Assembly: GCF_000337475.1 (NCBI RefSeq)
Contig: NZ_AOIT01000051.1
Span: forward strand, 29,758-66,703
DNA length: 36,946 bases
DNA from: Natrinema limicola JCM 13563
GTDB lineage: Archaea; Halobacteriota; Halobacteria; Halobacteriales; Natrialbaceae
Direction: 5' to 3'
The notes beneath the pieces are model-generated. The model was not told where the DNA came from. It did not search any database and saw only the letters and a list, made by a program, of their open reading frames with translations. Made by a program: the position numbers and the translations under genes. Of the stretch, positions 15,285-22,956 are shown piece by piece (the stretch's first letter is position 1; each line of letters opens with the position of its first letter).

Positions 15285-16253
15285 ATGGATGCAATAATAA
15301 CTGGTGAAAACGATGAGCGGGTCGGATTAAGTATTATTGATAATAAAAACGCTGAGCACGTCATTGAGATGGAGTTCGACGGAGAAATAAAACATCACCA
15401 GTGCGATGCGTACGCTACCAAAGCGGCCGATCGATCTCCAGAAGAAAACGAGTACAACGAACAAGCTCGGAAGTTCGCTCGGTATTACGTCTACATCGAG
15501 CGGGGATACGACACGATGCCACCGATGGATCATCCCGAGCGCATCAACGCCGTCAGACTCACTGTTCAGGATCTCGATGACGACCGGTTTGACGAATTGT
15601 TTGGTGATCTCTACAACCAGCTACGGAGTTACTACGACTTCGACGCCGAACGACCGATACCCGTTCCACCGCTTGCATCAAGCTCTGATAGTGTCCTCTA
15701 CCGACAGAACGTGTATCTCGGCGTCGATCCACTCGAGACGGAGTTGACTGATGTCGCCGAGGACATGGCGACCGCTTACGGGCTGGACCTGTCGAACCCG
15801 TCGGTAAAAGAGCAACCACTGAACACACTGTCTGCTGGTGCAATCGCTGACTGGATGTCATTCGCCGCGGATCTCGTTGACCGGGCCGACGAGCAAGAGA
15901 TCGACCTCTCCGACGGTGCCTATATTGATGCCGTATCCACGCTCTATACGACGTATCTCGACAACGACGGTGTACAACACACTGCCGAGCCGGACACTGA
16001 TCCGTTCGAGCGCGAACCGGACACGTTGATCGAGTTACCACCGATCGATCCCGGCCCACTTGCGGAGTTCCGCGAGTACCTTGATCATCATCTCAAATGC
16101 CAGATTCGGGACTGTTTCGTCCGCATGGGTGTCGAGCCACCCGAGGAATTCCGGGTGCTTGGGAATGGGCGACTCGACGCAACGGCTGCCTACAAGCTCT
16201 TGGACATGTATCCGAGTTATCACGACCCCGACGCACAGCGCTTGCTCGGGTAA
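15285..16253 (+). CDS. Unknown protein coupled to the DUF4157 gene
   Basis: The 322-residue acidic soluble protein starts MDAIITGENDERVGLSIIDN. I do not recognise a named domain. Visible features are an N-terminal beta-rich part (residues 1-40), a helical block with ARKFARYYVYIERGYDTMPP, a conserved-looking LGVDPLETELTDVAEDMATA segment, and a C-terminal part with LDHHLKCQIRDCFVRMGVEP. No signal peptide or membrane segment is present. The first 60 codons are markedly AT-richer than neighbours, which suggests transfer. It follows the DUF4157 gene by six bases with an overlapping Shine-Dalgarno site, so the two products are probably made together. An immunity, chaperone or loading-factor role is a guess from position only. 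Confidence 0.8.
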   Translation: MDAIITGENDERVGLSIIDNKNAEHVIEMEFDGEIKHHQCDAYATKAADRSPEENEYNEQARKFARYYVYIERGYDTMPPMDHPERINAVRLTVQDLDDDRFDELFGDLYNQLRSYYDFDAERPIPVPPLASSSDSVLYRQNVYLGVDPLETELTDVAEDMATAYGLDLSNPSVKEQPLNTLSAGAIADWMSFAADLVDRADEQEIDLSDGAYIDAVSTLYTTYLDNDGVQHTAEPDTDPFEREPDTLIELPPIDPGPLAEFREYLDHHLKCQIRDCFVRMGVEPPEEFRVLGNGRLDATAAYKLLDMYPSYHDPDAQRLLG

Positions 16254-16281
16254 GAAGCGACCTCGTCTTCTGTTTCCGAAC

Positions 16282-16424
16282 AGATCCCAATGTGCGGGTG
16301 TTCACCGTGCAATCACGGTGAGCACCCCGAGTGTCCCGACGGCCAACACATCCTCGTACGTGTCCGCCAGCAGACTGGCGCGGATGTCAGAATGGTGCTC
16401 CAAGCGGATACCCGGTTGAAAATC
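16282..16424 (+). pseudogene. Decayed DUF4157 fragment lacking HExxH
   Basis: One frame reads NVRVFTV (compare NARAFTV of the intact copy). After a frame change the next reads NHGEHPECPDGQHILV and RVRQQTGADVRMVLQ, matching NHGEYDPESPEGQHLL and HVRQQTGAAISMMPQ encoded at 14569-14675. Nucleotide matches such as GTTCACCGT and CGCCAGCAGAC support common origin. Relative to the intact copy there is a 12-base deletion that removes the catalytic-looking HELA, a 3-base deletion and a further loss with frameshift after FTV. It is non-functional as a DUF4157 protein and indicates a duplicated or recombined cassette flanking the partner gene. Confidence 0.75.
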
Positions 16425-16456
16425 GCGCGTCCGCAGGGATGGATCGGCGCTGACGA

Positions 16457-16750
16457 TTACTGCATCCGCAACAACTGTGCGTGCAGCGTCGTGCCGACCT
16501 CGAGGACGTTCGCCTCGTCGATAAAGCCCTCCTCGACGGCGAGTTCAACGGCGCGGGTGCCGACGATGTTGGCGACGTCTGCCTGCGCGAGGCTTTCGAT
16601 GACTGCACCTTCCTCGACCGCGTCGCCGCCGTAGAACTCCTCGGTGACGGTCAGCGAGAGTTCACCTTCCTCGAACGTCTCGCCGAGGACCTCCTCGTCG
16701 CAGACGGCGACCAGTAGCCCTTCCTGGGTCTGTCGTTCGTTGACGATCAT
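16457..16750 (-). CDS. DUF424 family protein
   Basis: The 97-residue protein starts MIVNERQTQEGLLVAVCDEE. The family pattern is clear: VLVAVCDEEVLGETFEEG-like strand-turn, then LSLTVTEEFYGG, and a helix ending IVGTRAVELAVEEGFID with VGTTLHAQLLRM at the end. DUF424 is a small archaeal family of unknown function, often near translation genes; an RNA or translation role has been suggested by context only. It lies three bases after the TPR gene on the same strand, so the two are almost certainly an operon. Length is normal for the family. Confidence 0.88.
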   Translation of the reverse strand: MIVNERQTQEGLLVAVCDEEVLGETFEEGELSLTVTEEFYGGDAVEEGAVIESLAQADVANIVGTRAVELAVEEGFIDEANVLEVGTTLHAQLLRMQ

Positions 16751-16753
16751 TCG

Positions 16754-17698
16754 TTACTCGAGTTCCCACTCGCGGTCGTCGTCCTCGCGCTCGTCGGCGT
16801 CACCGCCGCCGAGCTCGCCGAGTCCGAGGTCGTCGAGATCGATGTCGCCCCGTTGTGGTGGCTGACGGCCTGCGCCGCGACCGCCGCGGCCAGCGCCAGC
16901 ACCGGCTCCGCGACCGGCACCACCGCCGGCGCCGCCCGGTCCCTGGCCGTACCGTTGCTCGTGGTCGTCGATCATCTCCTGTTCGGCCCGCTCGCGCATC
17001 TGATTTGCCTCCTCGGCGAGTTCTTCGGCCTGGTCGTACTCGCCGAGTTCCTCGAGGATCTCGGCCTTTTCTTCGATCACCTTGGCGTTGCGCAGCCCGA
17101 GTCGGATCGCGTTATCGATGCAGTTGAGCGCCTCCTCGGCCAGCCCGCGCTCGGAGAGGAAAAAGGCACGGTTGAACCAGGCGGCGGCGAATCGCTCGTC
17201 GATTTCGACGGCGCGTTCGGCGTGCTCGAGTGCTTCGGAGGTCTCGCCGAACTCCCAGAGGGCATAGGCGAGGTTCGTCTCGGCGGTCGCGGCGTGTTCG
17301 CTCGAGTCGTCGATCCGTAGCGCCTCGCGGTAGGCCCCGATCGCTTCGTCCCACTCCTCGAGTTCGCCGTGGGCGACGCCTTTGTTCACCCAGGCCTCCT
17401 GTGCGAGTTTGTCGTCCTCTGCGAAGCGGGCGGTTCGCTCGAAGGCCTCGGTGGCCTGCTCGTAGCGGTTGATCTGCATGTAGTTCAGGCCGACGTCGAG
17501 CAGCTCGGCGGCGTCGACGGCGTCCCGATCGATGTTGTGCTCGTCTAACGTGTCGGTGACGACGCGGGAGTCGACGGGATCGACCTTCGACGGGTCGACG
17601 CCCAGCTCCGGCGGGTCCAGGTCGAACTCCTCGTAGGGATCGCCGAATCCGTCTCCCTCGGAGAAGCGATGGTCGCGCTCGTCGTCTCGATCAGTCAT
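16754..17698 (-). CDS. Tetratricopeptide repeat protein with Gly/Arg-rich tail
   Basis: The 314-residue protein starts MTDRDDERDHRFSEGDGFGD. The central region (about residues 60-230) contains TPR units such as DVGLNYMQINRYEQATEAFE, AWVNKGVAHGELEEWDEAIG, ETNLAYALWEFGETSEALEH, AWFNRAFFLSERGLAEEALN and a last KAEILEELGEYDQAEELAEE. A low-complexity tail rich in Gly, Ala and Arg follows, then an acidic end (DERDDDREWELE-like). TPR arrays are protein-interaction scaffolds; the partner is unknown. The RGG-like tail could contact RNA or membranes. The start at 17698 rather than 17707 follows from the MTDRDD opening and a CCTTAAC TATA-like box about 26-33 bases upstream. It is followed by the DUF424 gene. 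Confidence 0.88.
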   Translation of the reverse strand: MTDRDDERDHRFSEGDGFGDPYEEFDLDPPELGVDPSKVDPVDSRVVTDTLDEHNIDRDAVDAAELLDVGLNYMQINRYEQATEAFERTARFAEDDKLAQEAWVNKGVAHGELEEWDEAIGAYREALRIDDSSEHAATAETNLAYALWEFGETSEALEHAERAVEIDERFAAAWFNRAFFLSERGLAEEALNCIDNAIRLGLRNAKVIEEKAEILEELGEYDQAEELAEEANQMRERAEQEMIDDHEQRYGQGPGGAGGGAGRGAGAGAGRGGRGAGRQPPQRGDIDLDDLGLGELGGGDADEREDDDREWELE

Positions 17699-17789
17699 TA
17701 GTTGCATGTGGCAGCGACGACTGTTAAGGGCTGCGACCCGGGTACCGGCGGCGTTCCAATAGCGTCGAGCGCGCGTCGGAACGCCCCTC

Positions 17790-19457
17790 TCAGATTCGTC
17801 CCACGAGGCGTCTGGTGGCGCCCCGAAGCGACTGCGTCACCGCCGCCGGATGGGGCAACCCGAGGCGGTACCGGACACGGTCCTGTCGCTTGAACGGCTC
17901 GAACACCACGGGCTCCTCGAGTTCCCAGATCCGCGCCCGGCTGTGTGCCCCGTGTCGGTCGACGATCGCGTTGGTCGCACGGCGGCCGGCTTCGTTCGCC
18001 GACTCCATCGAGGCCAGGTCGGAGTTCGTTCGCACGTAGTCACTCGCCAGCGTCAGGTTTCTGACCCCGGTGTCGGCTGGCGGTCGGTTCCGCAACGAGC
18101 CGATGGTGTTGATCAGCAACGGCGAGCGGTTCTCGACGCGGTCGGTGACGGCATCATCGGCTGCCCGTTGTGTCTCCGGTGCACCGCCGGTCTCGACGAT
18201 CGCCGGATCGAGAAACCAGTCGACGAGCAGCTCGTCGGTCAGGCGCTCTCCGGCCGCGTTTAGATGTGTTTTCAGTTGTACCCAGATCTCTTCGGCGATC
18301 TCCTCACGCGTACACGCCTTGGCCGGCTTTCCATACAGAATTCCTGGCGTGTCCCAGTCGGAGGCGATCACCGAGAGGACGCCCGCGACGTCGTCGGGGC
18401 CGTGTGCCTCGAGGTCGTAGCCGGTCCAGAACTCGCGCTGGGCGATCGAGGTCAGTGCCCACGGCGCGTCGGCGTAGACCTGATGGCCACGTGGCAGGTC
18501 CACGGGCTCGGAGAGATAAAACTGGATGCCGTTCATCCAGGCCGTGTCCAGCCGTTCGATGCGACCCAGTTCTGGCGCAAGTCGTTCTAGTGCCGGTGTG
18601 ACGAACGAAGGGGCGGCCTCGACCGGCACGGCCAGAACGTACTCGTCGGCGCTGATAGTTTCGCCGTCGGCCAAGACGACGCCGGTGACGTGGGTCCTTT
18701 CTGATGCGAGTCGCTCGACTGGAGCGTTCGATCGGCAGTCGACGCCGAGGGACTCGAGGTGGCGCACCCAGGGATCGATCCAAGCCTCGTTGGTCGGCGC
18801 GTTGAGGATGCGCTCGGTCGGCCGGGTCGGGTCGAGCTGGCCGAGCAGCAGTTGCAGGTAGATCGTGCCGATCGTCCGAGCGCTTCCGACCTGTGGTCGG
18901 AGGGCGACCAGCGCCTGGGTGGTGTTGGCGACTTGATCGCGAAACGCCTGCGAGCGGTTCTCGGCGTCGATGAACTCCCACCAGGAGGTGTCGTCGAGTT
19001 CGCCCTCGCGGCGGGCGTCGCAGGCGGTCAGCAGATACAGCAGCCGCTCGAGCAAGAAGCGAACGTCCTCGCGGGGCAGGTCTTCGGCGAACGCCGGGCG
19101 CAGTGCCTCGAGCCAGCCGCGGATCGTCTCGGGTGTGCGCGTTTCGGCGATCGTTCCCGGCCCGGCCGTATCCGCGATCAGGGTCGCCTCGGTCTCGACG
19201 AGGTTGTCCGCGACGGTGCCGTCGCCGTCGGGGATCCGTTCCATCGTGTCGATGACATGCCGGTAGAACGCCGGGAAGAACCGAAACCCGTGTTCGCCCT
19301 GCAGCGCGTCCGGCTCGTCGCTGATCGGCATCGATCGGGCCTTTCCGCCGAAGCGATCGTTGGCCTCGAGGACGGTCACGTCGAACCCGCGCTCGGCGAG
19401 TTCGTGGGCCGCGGTCAGGCCGCCGATTCCACCGCCGATCACGGCAACGTCTGTCAT
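17790..19457 (-). CDS. FAD-dependent hydroxysqualene dehydroxylase-like / phytoene-desaturase-family oxidoreductase
   Basis: The 555-residue flavoprotein starts MTDVAVIGGGIGGLTAAHEL, the dinucleotide-binding GxGxxG fold, followed by VTVLEANDRFGGKARS, the amine-oxidase/desaturase signature. The HGFRFFPAFYRHVIDTMERI segment is characteristic of hydroxysqualene dehydroxylase (HpnE)-like members. The C-terminal part has LTLASDYVRTNSDLASMESA, the second FAD-contact motif, then a tail with basic residues. Family members reduce or desaturate isoprenoids, including squalene and carotenoid precursors; the substrate here is not determined. The start is at 19457; a longer opening at 19466 adds only three residues. 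No squalene or carotenoid synthase gene is adjacent. Confidence 0.8.
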   Translation of the reverse strand: MTDVAVIGGGIGGLTAAHELAERGFDVTVLEANDRFGGKARSMPISDEPDALQGEHGFRFFPAFYRHVIDTMERIPDGDGTVADNLVETEATLIADTAGPGTIAETRTPETIRGWLEALRPAFAEDLPREDVRFLLERLLYLLTACDARREGELDDTSWWEFIDAENRSQAFRDQVANTTQALVALRPQVGSARTIGTIYLQLLLGQLDPTRPTERILNAPTNEAWIDPWVRHLESLGVDCRSNAPVERLASERTHVTGVVLADGETISADEYVLAVPVEAAPSFVTPALERLAPELGRIERLDTAWMNGIQFYLSEPVDLPRGHQVYADAPWALTSIAQREFWTGYDLEAHGPDDVAGVLSVIASDWDTPGILYGKPAKACTREEIAEEIWVQLKTHLNAAGERLTDELLVDWFLDPAIVETGGAPETQRAADDAVTDRVENRSPLLINTIGSLRNRPPADTGVRNLTLASDYVRTNSDLASMESANEAGRRATNAIVDRHGAHSRARIWELEEPVVFEPFKRQDRVRYRLGLPHPAAVTQSLRGATRRLVGRI

Positions 19458-19556
19458 TGCAACCACCTGCGGGATCGATTCACATAACCAGCATCCCTAA
19501 CCACGAACGGCCACCTGCCCGTCACTATTGAGTACGCTGCCCACGAGGATTCGAGT

Positions 19557-20114
19557 ATGCGACTGTTCGTCAGCGTCGATCTCCCCGACGACTTCGCACA
19601 GCCGATCGCCGACTTGCAAGCCGAGTTTGCCGAGGCCAGCGGGCTCTCGTTTACCGACCCCGAGCAGGCCCACGTCACGATGAAGTTCCTCGGTGATACC
19701 GACGAGGATCACCTCCCAGATCTCGAGCGGGCACTCGAGGCAGCCGTCGACGACGCCGGCGTCGACCCCTTTACCGTCCGCTACGGTGGCCTGGGCGTCT
19801 TCCCGACCCTCGAGTACATCAGCGTCCTCTGGCTGGGTGTCGAGCGAGGCGGCGAGCAACTCACCACGCTCCACGAATCGATCGAAGCGCGGACGACCGA
19901 CCTTGGCTTCGATCCCGAAGACCACGACTTTACACCTCACGTCACGCTCGCGCGGATGGAACACGCCGGCGGGAAGGAACTGGTCCAGGAGCTCGTCGAG
20001 GAGCGCGATCCGACGATCGGCGAGACGCGCGTCGCGGAACTGCGTCTGACCGAGAGCACGCTCACCGACGAGGGACCAGTCTACTCGACGGTCGCGTCGT
20101 TCCCCCTCGAGTAG
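19557..20114 (+). CDS. thpR: RNA 2',3'-cyclic phosphodiesterase ThpR
   Basis: The 185-residue 2H phosphoesterase starts MRLFVSVDLPDDFAQPIADL. The two catalytic HxT motifs are HVTMKFLG (His39, Thr41) and HVTLARM (His128, Thr130), in the usual spacing. It opens 2',3'-cyclic phosphates on RNA ends and may act in tRNA or RNA repair. Length is typical. A CTATTGAG box about 25-32 bases before the ATG fits a leaderless mRNA. The gene is divergent from the flavoprotein gene and is transcribed alone. Confidence 0.95.
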   Translation: MRLFVSVDLPDDFAQPIADLQAEFAEASGLSFTDPEQAHVTMKFLGDTDEDHLPDLERALEAAVDDAGVDPFTVRYGGLGVFPTLEYISVLWLGVERGGEQLTTLHESIEARTTDLGFDPEDHDFTPHVTLARMEHAGGKELVQELVEERDPTIGETRVAELRLTESTLTDEGPVYSTVASFPLE

Positions 20115-20184
20115 CTGCCGTCGTCCGACCAGGTGCTCGAACGCCGACTGGTTCCTGAACGGTCGCTGTAGCCCGTCTATACGG

Positions 20185-20192
20185 AATATAAT
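20185..20192 (+). promoter_or_regulatory. TATA box before the secreted HExxH protein gene
   Basis: AATATAAT would start transcription near 20215. Close by, ATGAC-CCGGT-GTCAT (20216-20230) is a five-base-arm inverted repeat at the expected transcription start, so a repressor could act here. The leader to the chosen ATG is about 33 bases. Confidence 0.4.
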
Positions 20193-20247
20193 CACGAAAT
20201 ACAGAACGAGGAATAATGACCCGGTGTCATGTATCGGCGGTGTGACG

Positions 20248-21219
20248 ATGGCACCCGGCTCCGACGAGTCCTCGTCGAACTCACGCAGCTGGTGGCACGT
20301 CTCACGCCGTGAAGCGCTCCGCGATATCTGCGCTGCCGTCGGCGGCGCAGCCCTCGTCTCGCCGGTCGGTGCGTCGGAGACGACCGCCGTCGGTCACGGC
20401 GGCAACGCAGCCGTTCGCGTTCGGGTCCACCCCGGTGTCGTGCCGCTTCAGGCGCGATTGGGGGATGGGCTCGATGCATTGCGTCGCAACTGGCCGGCCC
20501 CGTTCCGTGATGCGCTGGCGGCCATCGAGGCCGCGTTCGATCAGGTGCTCGCATACGCCAGCGAGCAATCCCGGCTCGAGTCCCTCGAGATCGCCGTCGA
20601 GCGCGGGCGTCCGGTTCGGTTTCCGCCGTCCATGCGGTCGCTGTCCCCCAACGCCGTGCTCCCGTCGCTCGAGAGCCTCCTCGACCGATTCCGCGAGCGA
20701 TTGCGGACTCACGATGTGCTCGCCGGCGACACCTGTCACGTGCTGTTACACTGGTCGCCGCTGAACTATCGGGTCGGCTACGGCGGCACGCTGTCGCCGA
20801 ACTCGCTGGTTGGGACAGGCGATAACGGTGATGCACAGGCAGTCGTGAACGTCGGCGCGACGGAACGCTGGGACTCGCGAGCCGTGACGCAGAACATGGC
20901 GATCCACGAGACGATCCACACCCTCCTCTCAGAGTCGATCGTCGAGGAGGTCGTCGGGACACGCTGTGAGCACGTCCTCGGAACGGCAATCCGGACTGAC
21001 CCGACCACGCTCGAGATCTCGCCGATCGCGACCGCCTACGCCGGTCCGGACCGGATCGGTGCCGGCACTCGCTTTCAGGGAACCGGTTGTTACGACCACG
21101 ATCAGTTCTCTCGCCATGACGGGACCGACGGTATCGACACCTGGACGTACACGACCGCCCTCAGCGACGCCACCTGTGAGGCCATCACCCGCACCCTCGA
21201 GCGCCGCTTCGAGGCCTGA
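20248..21219 (+). CDS. Putative Tat-exported HExxH metalloprotein
   Basis: The 323-residue protein starts MAPGSDESSSNSRSWWHVSR. The N-terminus carries a twin-arginine SRREAL (Arg20-Arg21) followed by a hydrophobic DICAAVGGAALVSPVGASE region, typical of haloarchaeal Tat signals. The mature part is helical at first, then beta-rich, with MAIHETIHTLL (HETIH, 220-224) as a zinc-metallopeptidase motif, and Cys residues in DTCHVLLHW, GTRCEHVLG, GTGCYDHD and ATCEAI that could pair outside the cell. The protein family is not recognised. Peptidase activity is inferred from the motif only. Alternative starts are GTG at 20224 and 20242. Confidence 0.7.
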   Translation: MAPGSDESSSNSRSWWHVSRREALRDICAAVGGAALVSPVGASETTAVGHGGNAAVRVRVHPGVVPLQARLGDGLDALRRNWPAPFRDALAAIEAAFDQVLAYASEQSRLESLEIAVERGRPVRFPPSMRSLSPNAVLPSLESLLDRFRERLRTHDVLAGDTCHVLLHWSPLNYRVGYGGTLSPNSLVGTGDNGDAQAVVNVGATERWDSRAVTQNMAIHETIHTLLSESIVEEVVGTRCEHVLGTAIRTDPTTLEISPIATAYAGPDRIGAGTRFQGTGCYDHDQFSRHDGTDGIDTWTYTTALSDATCEAITRTLERRFEA

Positions 21220-21335
21220 TACCCCGCGTAGCGTTCGGGCGTCTCGTGTCGACGAGAACGCCGAGACAACCGTAATCGCTCGTGGCTCATCGCCGTCGTG
21301 AGCGACTGGCGGGGTGCCCTGCGAGATGGACAAGA

Positions 21336-21342
21336 TTTTAAG
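21336..21342 (+). promoter_or_regulatory. TATA box of the L39e-L31e-eIF6 operon
   Basis: TTTTAAG is centred 29 bases before the rpl39e ATG at 21368, fitting a leaderless operon mRNA. Confidence 0.5.
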
Positions 21343-21367
21343 CCAGCATGGGCTACGTCCGGCCACT

Positions 21368-21520
21368 ATGGGTAAAAAATCGAAGGGCAAGAAGAAGCGG
21401 CTTGCCAAACTCGAGAACCAGAACAGCCGGGTGCCGGCCTGGGTCATGATGAAGACTGACATGGACGTCCAGCGCAACCCGAAGCGACGCCACTGGCGGC
21501 GAAACGACACTGACGAATAA
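21368..21520 (+). CDS. rpl39e: 50S ribosomal protein L39e
   Basis: The 50-residue protein starts [20 protein letters not shown] and continues with [14 protein letters not shown] and [15 protein letters not shown]. These are the invariant features of L39e, a basic extended peptide lining the polypeptide exit tunnel of the large subunit. Its strong positive charge stands out in an otherwise acidic proteome. It is first in an operon, with rpl31e starting two bases after its stop. Confidence 0.97.
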   Translation: MGKKSKGKKKRLAKLENQNSRVPAWVMMKTDMDVQRNPKRRHWRRNDTDE

Positions 21521-21522
21521 CG

Positions 21523-21801
21523 ATGAGTGCAAGTGATTTCGAGGAACGCGTCGTAACCGTTCCACTGCGTGACGTCAAGAAGGGAGCCAACCACGCGGCC
21601 GCCGACTACGCAATGCGGCTGGTCCGTGAACACCTCGCGAAACACTTCGCGGTCGACGAGGACGTCATTCGACTGGACCCCTCGATCAACGAGGCAGTCT
21701 GGGAGAACGGCCGCTCCAACCCGCCACGAAAGCTGCGCGTCCGCGCAGCCCGCTTCGACGAAGAGGGTGAAACCGTCGTCGAAGCCGAGGTCGCCGACTA
21801 A
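21523..21801 (+). CDS. rpl31e: 50S ribosomal protein L31e
   Basis: The 92-residue protein starts [20 protein letters not shown]. Family hallmarks are [60 protein letters not shown] and a C-terminal acidic strand. L31e sits near the exit-tunnel mouth of the 50S subunit, where SRP and other factors dock. It follows rpl39e directly and precedes eif6 by two bases, an arrangement conserved in haloarchaea. Confidence 0.97.
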   Translation: MSASDFEERVVTVPLRDVKKGANHAAADYAMRLVREHLAKHFAVDEDVIRLDPSINEAVWENGRSNPPRKLRVRAARFDEEGETVVEAEVAD

Positions 21802-21803
21802 AC

Positions 21804-22469
21804 TTGCAACGCCTCGCCTTCGCCGGGTCGGCCTACGTCGGCGTCTTCGCCCGCGCGACCGACTCGTGCGTGCTCGTTCGCCCCGACGTCGACGACGACG
21901 TCATCGCCGACCTGACAGACGAACTCGAGGTGTCTGCAGTGCCGACGACCGTCGGCGGCTCCTCGACGGTCGGCGCGCTCGCGACGGGGAACGAAAACGG
22001 CCTGCTCGTCAGTTCCCGCGTCCTCGAGTACGAACGCGAGACGATCGAAGAGGCAGTCGACGTGCCCGTCGCCGAACTGCCGGGGACGATCAACGCTGCC
22101 GGAAACGTCGTCCTCGCGAACGACTATGGGGCCTACGTCCATCCGGACCTGCCCCGCGAGGCGGTCCAGATCGTCACGGATACGCTCGACGTGCCCGTCG
22201 AACGCGGCGACCTCGCCGGCGTCCGCACCGTCGGCACCGCCGCCGTCGCGAACAACACCGGCGTGCTCTGCCACCCGAAGGCCACCGACGAAGAACTCGA
22301 CGCGCTCGAGGCGGCCTTGGACGTGCGAGCCGACGTCGGCACGGTCAACTACGGCGCGCCGCTGGTCGGCTCCGGCCTGCTCGCCAACGACGCCGGCTAT
22401 GTCGTCGGCGAGGACACGACCGGACCCGAACTGGGCCGGATCGAGGACGCGCTGGGCTATCTCGACTGA
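21804..22469 (+). CDS. eif6: Translation initiation factor eIF6 (anti-association factor)
   Basis: The 221-residue pentein-fold protein begins with TTG and reads [20 protein letters not shown]. The five-fold pseudo-repeat is visible in recurring motifs: [59 protein letters not shown] and [20 protein letters not shown]. eIF6 binds the 50S subunit and prevents premature joining of subunits. It begins two bases after the L31e stop, and no ATG in the frame gives the conserved N-terminus, so TTG is accepted. It is convergent with the ASCH protein gene. Confidence 0.96.
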   Translation: MQRLAFAGSAYVGVFARATDSCVLVRPDVDDDVIADLTDELEVSAVPTTVGGSSTVGALATGNENGLLVSSRVLEYERETIEEAVDVPVAELPGTINAAGNVVLANDYGAYVHPDLPREAVQIVTDTLDVPVERGDLAGVRTVGTAAVANNTGVLCHPKATDEELDALEAALDVRADVGTVNYGAPLVGSGLLANDAGYVVGEDTTGPELGRIEDALGYLD

Positions 22470-22480
22470 ACCGATCGGTT
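22469..22480. terminator. AACCGATCGGTT palindrome between convergent eif6 and ASCH genes
   Basis: This perfect 12-base palindrome overlaps the eif6 stop codon by one base and faces the end of the antisense ASCH gene 37 bases away. It has no T-run, so a terminator role is tentative. Confidence 0.25.
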
Positions 22481-22516
22481 CTGGACTCGAGTACTGTCTC
22501 GGCCGCCGTCGTTCTG

Positions 22517-22828
22517 TTACTGGCGTTCGAACCGGTGTAACACGACCTCGCTGTCGTCGTCCCACTCGAAGTTCTCGTGGGCGCGCTCGAGGACGTGCTT
22601 GTACGCCTCGAGGTCGTCCATTCCTTCGGCCTGTGCGTCTTCGTCGGTCAGATCGCCGAGCGTGCGCTCGCGGACGTCGGTGACTTCGAAGGTGGTCCCG
22701 TCGATCGTGAACGTATCACCTTTGTCGGCGTACTGGTTCCCACGGTGGATCTGTGTCACGTCGCCCTCGAGGGCCTGCGTTTGCATTCGCTCGTTTGGCA
22801 ACAACTCGCTGGGCTCGCGTTCGCTCAT
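22517..22828 (-). CDS. ASCH/PUA-like domain protein
   Basis: The 103-residue acidic protein starts MSEREPSELLPNERMQTQAL. The rest resembles an ASCH beta-barrel: DVTQIHRGNQYADKGDTFTI, DGTTFEVTDVRERTLGDLTD, then EDAQAEGMDDLEAYKHVLER and the last strand EVVLHRFERQ. ASCH/PUA folds bind RNA or modified nucleotides. It stands on the minus strand inside an otherwise plus-strand ribosomal and targeting cluster. A minus-strand CGATTTTACC box (about 22850-22859) 25-30 bases upstream supports a leaderless start at 22828. Position suggests a link with translation but gives no specific job. Confidence 0.82.
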   Translation of the reverse strand: MSEREPSELLPNERMQTQALEGDVTQIHRGNQYADKGDTFTIDGTTFEVTDVRERTLGDLTDEDAQAEGMDDLEAYKHVLERAHENFEWDDDSEVVLHRFERQ

Positions 22829-22956
22829 GGCTTCGGATTCGGGCCGATGCGGTAAAATCGTTGACCCTCCATTGGTTGTCGGTCCTCGCTCGTGTTGGGT
22901 CCGAACGGCCGAACCGGAAGGGAAGATTCTTCCGACTGCCTGCCGGAAGGATAGCT

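Noticed and set aside
16290-16325. Cys/His-rich MCGCSPCNHGEHPEC stretch as a zinc finger miniprotein
   Set aside because: The bases align with the DUF4157 gene in a shifted frame; the cysteines arise from the deletion and frameshift, so a new zinc finger is not needed to explain them.
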